Assembly: GCA_014523525.1 (NCBI GenBank)
Contig: JAATVL010000102.1
Span: forward strand, 1-5,338
Direction of reading: 5' to 3'
DNA length: 5,338 nucleotides
Source of the DNA: Nitrososphaerales archaeon TH703
GTDB taxonomy: Archaea > Thermoproteota > Nitrososphaeria > Nitrososphaerales > Nitrososphaeraceae
Part shown: positions 1 to 4,946 of the stretch, piece after piece
Layout of the letters: every line of letters begins with the position of its first letter
How positions within the stretch are numbered: position 1 is the stretch's first letter
Position numbers and translations under genes: made by a program
The notes under the pieces: model-generated
Database searches by the model: none
What the model saw: only the letters and a program-made list of their open reading frames with translations
What the model was told of the DNA's origin: nothing

Positions 1-1826
1 TATCAGACAAAGTAAAAGAGGACAAACCATCTACAACTTACAAAGTTAACGATGATACAGCTCCTGATACCAAAGTCACAGTACTATCAGACAAAGAAGA
101 TACTAAATCCAAACCACTATCAGACAAAGTAAAAGAGGACAAACCATCTACAACTTACAAACTTAACGATGATACAGCTCCTGATACCAAAGTCACAGTA
201 CTATCAGACAAAGAAGATACTAAAGCAAAACCACTATCAGACAAAGTAAAAGAGGACAAACCATCTACAACTTACAAAGTTAACGATGATACAGCTCCTG
301 ATACCAAAGTCACAGTACTATCAGACAAAGAAGATACTAAAGCAAAACCACTATCAGACAAAGAAGATACTAAAGCAAAACCACTATCAGACAAGGAAGA
401 TGCCCCGCAATCAATAACTCAAATTAAATCACAAACAGACGTGAAGGCAGATGATATTAATAAATCAAATAATTCAACAACATCCGTTGCCTCCTCAATG
501 GGGATAAAAATATTGTCACCAAAAAGTGGAAAGGAAATTCCTGATGGGAATCTTACAATTTTTGGTATTTCAACCGATAATGAGAAATCAAATTGTAGTG
601 TATCAGTAGATTGGAATAATCAAAAACCGTTCCAGGAAGCTAATGCGGCAGGTCCATACGGAAAGGATGATTATTCATCTTGGACATTCACGTACTCTCC
701 CTCATATCACACAATTGAAAATGGAATAAATGATCTAACATCAAAACTTGAATGTGTAGAAAATTCCAAAGTAACTACAAAATGGCATAGTATTAATGTA
801 ACAGGAATAACCACAAAAGATGCGATACCAACCTCTGACTTAGTATATCATGATCCTCTTGGAATCCTCCCACAACTAAAACCCTTATCTACAAATCCAT
901 TAGCTAATACTAGTGGTATAGCTAGTAATGCAACAACGATAGCTCCTACAAAACTTTCTGCCTTTTTAGTGTTACCCAAAGATCAGATATTTCCCGGAGA
1001 ACCTCAAAACTTCATGGTAAAAATTTCAGATCCAAAGACCTTACAAGGGGTTGCAGGAGCTAAATTAGCGATTAAAGTCGTGCAAGGTTCGGTCTTGCTA
1101 GGCGAATATAATGGAACGTCAGATGCGTCTGGTGAGTATTCTTGGAATCTAAATTCTGATACTCCGTCTGGTAAATCTGATGTACTGGTTTCAGCATCTG
1201 CTAATGGTTATGAACCGGCTTCAATAACAGGAAGTTTCCAAGTTCAAAAACAATTGTTGGTTCAAGCAAGTCTATTAAAAGATCTTGTTGTTCCTGGTGA
1301 CAACCAAACTATTGACGTAAAGGTTATGGACGCCAATACTAAAGAAATAGTATCTGGTGCAAATGTTATGGCAAAAATTGGAGGAAAGAAGTTTGCAGAA
1401 AAAACTGATGATAGTGGAGTATTATCTTATTCATGGGATACTCCTGCTACAAGTGGTGGGAATAGATATGATGTTGTTTTGAATGTTTCATCTCATGACT
1501 ATCCCAAGGTTATGAAGACGATCTCTTTTAAAATGGATAAACCACAAAATCTATTAGAACCACCAATTAGCAATTATGAAGATAAATTAGTAAGGGTGAA
1601 TACTAAAGACTCGAATATTAATTTAGAGTCTCAAAATAAATTCCAAGAATGTACAAACATGCTTTCTAGTCTTACTTGTAGTACTGAGGGCGATGACAAA
1701 CCTGTTCTCAATGCTACTACCGATGACAAACCTGTTCTCAATACCGACAATGAAAATGAAAATATTCAGAATGACAATCAAAAAGAAAGGAATGCTTACG
1801 ATTTTCTGTCATCGGTAACCAAATGA
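1..1826 (+). CDS. Large exported repeat protein with three Ig-like domains, 5' end cut by window
   Basis: The reading frame is open from base 3 to the TGA at 1824-1826 (607 visible codons), so the gene starts left of the window. The GTG at 441 lies inside the frame and is not a start. Visible residues 1-133 are Asp/Lys/Thr/Pro-rich tandem repeats with no hydrophobic core, probably an extended stalk. Three beta-rich domains follow. Domain 1 (about 168-270) begins with ILSPKSG, has a DYSSW motif and two Cys (198, 251) that could form a disulfide, and ends in NVTG; I recall similar domains from thaumarchaeal surface proteins. Domains 2 (about 317-414) and 3 (about 415-511) resemble each other (FPGEPQNFMVKISDP versus VPGDNQTIDVKVMDA) and look like Big_1 or carboxypeptidase-regulatory-like Ig folds. 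A Pro/Thr linker (275-316) separates domains 1 and 2. The tail is acidic, has Cys 550 and 559, and ends without a membrane anchor. Many N-x-S/T sequons suggest glycosylation outside the cell. Adhesin or S-layer-associated roles are inference; the exact function is unknown. Confidence 0.88.
   Translation, partial: SDKVKEDKPSTTYKVNDDTAPDTKVTVLSDKEDTKSKPLSDKVKEDKPSTTYKLNDDTAPDTKVTVLSDKEDTKAKPLSDKVKEDKPSTTYKVNDDTAPDTKVTVLSDKEDTKAKPLSDKEDTKAKPLSDKEDAPQSITQIKSQTDVKADDINKSNNSTTSVASSMGIKILSPKSGKEIPDGNLTIFGISTDNEKSNCSVSVDWNNQKPFQEANAAGPYGKDDYSSWTFTYSPSYHTIENGINDLTSKLECVENSKVTTKWHSINVTGITTKDAIPTSDLVYHDPLGILPQLKPLSTNPLANTSGIASNATTIAPTKLSAFLVLPKDQIFPGEPQNFMVKISDPKTLQGVAGAKLAIKVVQGSVLLGEYNGTSDASGEYSWNLNSDTPSGKSDVLVSASANGYEPASITGSFQVQKQLLVQASLLKDLVVPGDNQTIDVKVMDANTKEIVSGANVMAKIGGKKFAEKTDDSGVLSYSWDTPATSGGNRYDVVLNVSSHDYPKVMKTISFKMDKPQNLLEPPISNYEDKLVRVNTKDSNINLESQNKFQECTNMLSSLTCSTEGDDKPVLNATTDDKPVLNTDNENENIQNDNQKERNAYDFLSSVTK
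3..353 (+). repeat. Three 117-bp in-frame tandem repeats (39 residues each)
   Basis: The units are 3-119, 120-236 and 237-353. By direct comparison units 1 and 2 differ at three bases, 2 and 3 at one, and 1 and 3 at two. The differences are GTT versus CTT at 162-164 (Val to Leu) and TCC versus GCA at 108-110 (Ser to Ala). Each unit starts SDKVKEDKPSTTYK, continues NDDTAPDTKVTVL, and ends with the 11-residue segment SDKEDTK(S/A)KPL. Bases 1-2 (ta) fit the end of a preceding CTA codon, so the array probably continues to the left. The length is a multiple of three, so copy changes keep the frame. Confidence 0.95.
321..404 (+). repeat. Nested 33-bp tandem repeat at the end of the 117-bp array
   Basis: The last 33 bp of the third 117-bp unit (321-353, SDKEDTKAKPL) are repeated exactly at 354-386. 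A third, decayed copy starts at 387 (SDKEDA, with AAG in place of AAA). The array therefore has two levels: a 33-bp module that expands alone and also forms the tail of the 117-bp unit. From about 405 the sequence becomes unique. Confidence 0.93.
1691..1742 (+). repeat. Direct repeat in the C-terminal tail of the Ig-like protein
   Basis: A 22-base stretch beginning cgatgacaaacctg occurs at 1691-1712 and again at 1721-1742, a 30-bp period that encodes DDKPVLNATT followed by DDKPVLNT. It lies in frame inside the acidic tail, after the last Ig-like domain and the Cys pair. The two copies are identical over the shared part, which suggests a recent in-frame duplication. Confidence 0.9.
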
Positions 1827-2004
1827 ATTGATCAGTAGAGTAAATTTAACATTTACAATCAAGTCTTCAAGTAATAATTTAGATAATGAGCTATTGAGAG
1901 TATCGTAAGCGTGATTTACTAGCATGGCTGGATTTTTTATATTTGGTAATTAATTAAAGCTTGATGAAAATCTCGGACTTTTATCAGAAGTTTTATCCAA
2001 AATT

Positions 2005-2013
2005 TTTATAAGC
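2005..2013 (+). promoter_or_regulatory. Distal TATA-like element upstream of the NHL gene
   Basis: TTTATAAGC, preceded by more T, is identical to the proximal element 114 bp downstream. If used, transcription would begin near 2034 and give the NHL mRNA a leader of roughly 120 nt, or a separate short RNA. No open frame of note follows it. It could be chance in such AT-rich DNA. Confidence 0.3.
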
Positions 2014-2118
2014 TTCCTAAAGTGAGTTACTTTCAAATAGTAATTTCAATTATGATTATCCAAGATTGAAAGTCATCAAAATTTTATCAAAAATTCAAAC
2101 AATTTCAAGTCTGATGTA

Positions 2119-2127
2119 TTTATAAGC
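2119..2127 (+). promoter_or_regulatory. Archaeal TATA box of the NHL gene
   Basis: TTTATAAGC is centred about 34 nt before the ATG at 2157. With the usual archaeal TATA-to-start distance of 24-28 bp, the transcript would begin near 2148 and have a leader of under 10 nt. The spacing matches the element before the gene at 4947. Confidence 0.55.
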
Positions 2128-2148
2128 ACACACTCTAAACGACTTAAT

Positions 2149-2152
2149 GAGG
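2149..2152 (+). promoter_or_regulatory. Weak Shine-Dalgarno-like GAGG before the NHL gene
   Basis: GAGG lies four bases before the ATG at 2157. The transcript predicted from the TATA box starts at about the same place, so the motif may sit at the extreme 5' end of the mRNA or be only partly included. None of the other starts in the window has such a motif. Confidence 0.3.
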
Positions 2153-2156
2153 CAAA

Positions 2157-3140
2157 ATGTTAAAATTAGAAAATAACAAGTTTAAATTAATATTTACAAT
2201 TTTCTCATCAGTACTACTGTTACTTTTACTCAGTTTATCTTCAAATAACTCTAATGCTTTTGGTTATCAAAATTACGTGCTGGTTCAAAATTGGGAAAGG
2301 AATAATGATGTACATAAAATTAGCGAAATACATGATGTACTTGCCACCAAAGATTTTGTATTTGTACCAGATTATGAAAATCATAATATAAAGAAATTTA
2401 CAAAAAACGGGACATTTATTTTAGAGTGGGGTCAGGAGGGTACAGGTCCAGGACAATTTGATACTCCGCATAGTATGACTATTGATTCGCAAGGGTATGT
2501 GTATGTTTCTGATATGAATAACAAGCGTATACAAAAATTTGATAATAATGGTACTTTTATTATTGAATGGGGCATCGAAGGAAATGGAGGAGCTGGAGAA
2601 TTTTTGCACCCTCATGGAATGGCAGTTGATTCTAATGATGATGTATATGTCGCAGATGCCCAACTTACTGATATTCAAAAATTTACCAAAGATGGACAAT
2701 TTATAAGAAAATGGGGCACAGAGGGTAGTGGTCAAGGTCAATTTGGTTGGATGGAAAATATAGATATTGATTCTAAAAATAATCTGTATGTTGCTGATTT
2801 AAAAAACGATAGAATTCAAAAATTTACCAAAGATGGAAACTTCACTTTACAATGGGGTTCTAGAGGAGATAAAGATGGTGAATTTGAGAGTCCTGCTGGA
2901 GTAGCTGTTGATTCTTCAGACAATGTGTATGTAATTGATGATACCGGTAGAATACAAAAATTCACAAGTAATGGTACCTTCATTGCAAGTTGGGGATCCG
3001 ATGGAATTGGAGATGGACAATTTTCGAAATCAGAAGGGCTTGATGTAGATCCAAATGGTTACGTATATGTAGCAGACACGGGAAATAAACGTATTCAAGT
3101 ATTTGCATTATCAGATTCAACCGTTGCTCCTACTAAATAG
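2157..3140 (+). CDS. Secreted six-bladed NHL-repeat beta-propeller protein
   Basis: The protein has 327 residues. Residues 1-34 form a signal peptide: Lys-containing n-region, a Leu-rich core at about 11-28, and a likely cleavage after SNA. Six NHL blades follow, starting near residues 59, 106, 154, 201, 248 and 294. Each has the pattern (G)hxVDSxxxVYVxD, then RIQKF, NGTFI, EWG and GxGQF. Blade 6 stops after RIQVF and lacks the last NGTFI-EWG strand. The N-terminal stretch NYVLVQNWE (39-47) has the right pattern to fill that place, giving the usual propeller closure and a complete ring. There are no catalytic motifs. NHL propellers are generally binding scaffolds; the extracellular ligand here cannot be read from sequence. 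NGT and NFT sequons recur at the same blade position. The start is the first ATG after the TATA box. The gene has its own promoter and converges with the cupin gene. Confidence 0.93.
   Translation: MLKLENNKFKLIFTIFSSVLLLLLLSLSSNNSNAFGYQNYVLVQNWERNNDVHKISEIHDVLATKDFVFVPDYENHNIKKFTKNGTFILEWGQEGTGPGQFDTPHSMTIDSQGYVYVSDMNNKRIQKFDNNGTFIIEWGIEGNGGAGEFLHPHGMAVDSNDDVYVADAQLTDIQKFTKDGQFIRKWGTEGSGQGQFGWMENIDIDSKNNLYVADLKNDRIQKFTKDGNFTLQWGSRGDKDGEFESPAGVAVDSSDNVYVIDDTGRIQKFTSNGTFIASWGSDGIGDGQFSKSEGLDVDPNGYVYVADTGNKRIQVFALSDSTVAPTK
2673..2837 (+). repeat. Exact 24-bp repeat shared by NHL blades 3 and 4
   Basis: Bases 2673-2696 and 2814-2837 are identical and begin attcaaaaatttacc (encoding IQKFTKDG). 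They are 141 bp, or 47 codons, apart, which is one blade length. Blades 2, 5 and 6 are less alike at the DNA level, so blades 3 and 4 look like the youngest duplication or a gene-conversion pair. Confidence 0.85.
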
Positions 3141-3187
3141 TATATCTATTGCAGTAACAATATTTATGCCTGTAATTAGTTAAGAAC

Positions 3188-3199
3188 AAAAAATTTTTT
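3188..3199. terminator. A6T6 element, candidate bidirectional terminator
   Basis: AAAAAATTTTTT gives a T6 tract on both strands between two convergent genes. It lies 48 bp after the NHL stop and about 190 bp beyond the cupin stop. Archaeal RNA polymerase can terminate at T-rich tracts without a hairpin. A second T6 tract at 3317-3322 reads in the + direction only. Confidence 0.4.
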
Positions 3200-3390
3200 A
3201 TGCTAATGATAATATCAGAATATCCAAATTCTCAGTATGGTAACATTAGAAATTTTCATAGCTTCACAAACCACTTTGTATGAATACGAACTGGTTGGGA
3301 AGGAAAATGGATGTGATTTTTTATAAATCCGTAGTAAACCGCCTGACGGGATTTTAGTTTGCATACTCACGACAACATAATATAAATAAG

Positions 3391-3894
3391 CTAAGATCGG
3401 ACAGGCCTCGTAAATTTTTCTATAATCTTTTTATGTTCGGGGTACTTTTCTGTAAGTCTTTTTCTATCACCTATTTTCCAATCATTATAATCAAACCCGG
3501 GAGAAACCGTGCAACCTACCAATGAATAACACTTCTTCTCATTTACAGAAGCTGCAAACCAACAACCTGACTTTACGACCACCTGAAACCTTTCTCCTTC
3601 ATTAAAATTTGGTCCTAGGATAACCCTGTTTAATCTTCCTTTTAAATCTATTATGTGTAGTGTCAAACTACTACCAGAATAGAAATGCCAAATCTCATCT
3701 GACTTCATGATATGAAATGATGAAAATTGGTTTCCTGTTAACAGATAATAGATGGCAGTGCACGCAGATCTTGTCCCATCATATCCAAACAAATCAATAG
3801 TCCTATCAGATCTGTATGTATTGGCAAAGTACCCTCCCTCTGGATGTTGACTAAGTTTGAGTTTTTTAATCCAAAATTTGGCATATTTATTCAA
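3391..3894 (-). CDS. Cupin_5 / DUF985 family protein
   Basis: The product has 167 residues, full length for this small single-domain cupin family (PF06172; relatives include yeast YML079w). The family signature appears in order: HPEGGYF (17-23), TYRS (26-29), TAIYYLLT (46-53), SFH then DEIWHFY (59-72), LGP (93-95), GERFQVVV (100-107), GCWFAA (110-115) and LVGCTVSPGF (125-134). His61, Glu67 and His70 are candidate metal or ligand contacts by analogy with other cupins. No signal peptide is present, so it is cytoplasmic, unlike its neighbours. The family has no firmly established reaction; binding of a sugar-like or small-molecule ligand is the usual guess. The start is TTG at 3894: the frame has a TAA 30 bp upstream (3922-3924), there is no ATG or GTG between, and the next internal ATG lies past HPEGGYF. 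A weak TATA-like CAAATAAG (3920-3927, minus strand) would make it nearly leaderless. Confidence 0.92.
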   Translation of the reverse strand: MNKYAKFWIKKLKLSQHPEGGYFANTYRSDRTIDLFGYDGTRSACTAIYYLLTGNQFSSFHIMKSDEIWHFYSGSSLTLHIIDLKGRLNRVILGPNFNEGERFQVVVKSGCWFAASVNEKKCYSLVGCTVSPGFDYNDWKIGDRKRLTEKYPEHKKIIEKFTRPVRS

Positions 3895-4327
3895 GATAGG
3901 GAATGAATGTACTATAGTAACTTATTTGAGTATGTTTGAATTTTTTCAAGTTTCAATCTGAGGCATAATCTGAAAATTTAGGATGGACTATGAATTAAAA
4001 AAATCATAATTTCATATTCTTGGGTACGCCCAATTTTTGAAATTGCTGGAACTAAGATACCATCAGTCCATAAATATTGTTAACATTTTGGATGAGAGAA
4101 TATTCTATCTATAAATATCAAAGAACCCATGACTTTTCATTTACCCGTATTTGAACTAGTCGTAATAATTTTCTGCATAATCATCTATTCCTTTATTCAG
4201 AAATAAGTTTTGACGATATTGGTTTGATACCATAATTCATATTACGAGCTTATTCCTTAGATTGAAATTACAAAGACATTATTAAAGGAAAATATTAAAT
4301 AACTTAGTTGTAGAATATACATTGTAT
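3895..4327. other. Divergent spacer between the cupin gene and the small exported protein gene
   Basis: About 430 bp of AT-rich DNA without a convincing gene. It contains a short inverted repeat (TTGAA at 3936-3940, TTCAA at 3945-3949) just upstream of the cupin start. TATA-like strings occur at 4069-4077 and 4109-4117 (CTATAAATA). A 25-codon hydrophobic open frame lies at 4129-4206 and is discussed as a finding. I see no tRNA, transposon end or long repeat. Confidence 0.5.
4295..4303 (+). promoter_or_regulatory. TATA-like element of the small exported protein gene
   Basis: TTAAATAAC, preceded by A-rich sequence, is centred about 29 bp before the ATG at 4328. This predicts a transcript starting within a few bases of that ATG, so the mRNA would be nearly leaderless. 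The absence of any Shine-Dalgarno motif agrees. Confidence 0.4.
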
Positions 4328-4648
4328 ATGGTAATAGGTGTGCAAATTTTACTTTTGATAGTTATGATATCAATTTCTGCTACTTTAACGCAAGTTAATC
4401 TTGTAAGCGGAGCGACGGAAAACAATTCAACTAGCAGTGGAACATCAGCTAAAAATAAAGATATATTTGCATTATTACAACTTGAAAAGGAGGTTGCAAA
4501 GTATGAGGGTTCCTTAAAAGAGTTACATTCTGGTAAGAAGAGTCCGTTTGATCTGTTGGGAGAAATAAAAAACGGAGGAAAATTCAAACCAGAATCTGGA
4601 AGTTTTCTTCCAGAATTTGATGATACTGCAAAAGATAACAATAACTGA
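4328..4648 (+). CDS. Small exported or membrane-anchored protein of unknown function
   Basis: The protein has 106 residues from the ATG at 4328; a TTG six bases upstream (4322) is a less likely start. Residues 5-20 are strongly hydrophobic, and VSGA at 26-29 gives a plausible signal-peptidase site before TENN, so I expect export. There is no Lys or Arg before the hydrophobic core, which is unusual for a signal peptide; an uncleaved anchor is the alternative. A Ser/Thr/Asn linker (30-43, with an NNST sequon) leads to a charged, helix-prone segment (44-68, including LQLEKEVAKYEGSLKELH). The end is polar with the motif SPFDLLGEIKNGGKF and an NNN terminus. There are no cysteines and no known domain that I recognise. 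It has its own TATA-like element and a T5 tract right after the stop, so it is probably transcribed alone. An open frame on the opposite strand (4282-4641) overlaps it but has no signal sequence or promoter and is set aside. Confidence 0.72.
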   Translation: MVIGVQILLLIVMISISATLTQVNLVSGATENNSTSSGTSAKNKDIFALLQLEKEVAKYEGSLKELHSGKKSPFDLLGEIKNGGKFKPESGSFLPEFDDTAKDNNN

Positions 4649-4653
4649 AAATA

Positions 4654-4658
4654 TTTTT
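4654..4658 (+). terminator. T-tract after the small exported protein gene
   Basis: TTTTT begins six bases after the TGA at 4646-4648 and has no obvious hairpin. A short U-tract close to the stop is typical of archaeal transcript ends, but five T is marginal in DNA this AT-rich. Confidence 0.3.
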
Positions 4659-4910
4659 ACTACATAATTTAACATCAAATACTTAATATCAATAGATCGC
4701 AGAGGTTTGCTGTCTTGTAAAATTTGTGGTAGTTGTTGTATTATTATGAAAATTTCGCTCTTCCATTTCTCACGACCAGCATACTATCAAAAATTATCGC
4801 GTTTTACGGCCCAAATTTGAATTAGTGTGATTAAGGAAGATCGAGATTGCAATTAACAAACAAATAACTTTTTTACTGTATATTTTAATAGAACCTGAAA
4901 TCAAAAAATA

Positions 4911-4918
4911 TTTATAAA
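4911..4918 (+). promoter_or_regulatory. TATA box of the right-edge repeat gene
   Basis: TTTATAAA, preceded by an A-rich stretch that fits a BRE, is centred about 32 bp before the TTG at 4947. That predicts a start of transcription near 4940 and a leader of about 7 nt. The same geometry is seen before the NHL gene, which favours TTG 4947 or 4950 over the GTG at 4971. Confidence 0.55.
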
Positions 4919-4946
4919 TTCAAGATAACTCGAAGTCGTAAGTAAC

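Larger units (their letters stand above)
1827..2156. other. Spacer between the Ig-like repeat gene and the NHL gene
   Basis: This AT-rich stretch of 330 bp has no credible gene. It holds a T6 tract at 1933-1938, which is a possible terminator for the gene ending at 1826. It also has two identical TATA-like 9-mers (2005-2013 and 2119-2127), a pair of adjacent 12-mers (TTTTATCAGAAG at 1979-1990 and TTTTATCCAAAA at 1991-2002) with a third similar copy at 2082-2093, and a 7-bp inverted repeat (2044-2050 and 2065-2071). Confidence 0.6.
4649..4946. other. Spacer before the right-edge repeat gene
   Basis: A T5 tract at 4654-4658, six bases after the stop of the small exported protein gene, is a likely transcript end. 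A T6 tract lies at 4869-4874. A 24-codon open frame that begins with the ATG near 4747 has no promoter or other support. The final part holds the TATA box of the next gene. I see no RNA gene or repeat here. Confidence 0.5.

Noticed and set aside
3..404. Tandem repeats as a CRISPR array
   Set aside because: The 117-bp units are contiguous and near identical with no unique spacers, and they are translated in frame with the downstream domains.
441..443. GTG as the start of a 461-residue protein
   Set aside because: The frame is open upstream through coding repeats to the window edge, so this is an internal valine codon.
2421..2741. 106-codon open frame on the minus strand
   Set aside because: It lies wholly inside the NHL gene and mirrors its blade repeats; it has no promoter or recognisable domain.
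3324..3355. Possible hairpin (AAATCC with GGATTT, and CCG with CGG)
   Set aside because: The arms are short and the two pairings compete. No T-tract follows, and the box motifs for a C/D RNA are not convincing.
3280..3357. 25-codon open frame in the convergent spacer
   Set aside because: Very short, no TATA box or ribosome site at a suitable distance, and the peptide has no recognisable feature.
4282..4641. 119-codon open frame on the minus strand
   Set aside because: It is antisense to the small exported protein gene, with no signal sequence, TATA box or domain. The + strand frame has a leader peptide and a TATA-like element at the right distance.
4747..4821. 24-codon open frame in the spacer before the right-edge gene
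   Set aside because: No promoter, no signal peptide and no known motif; expected by chance.
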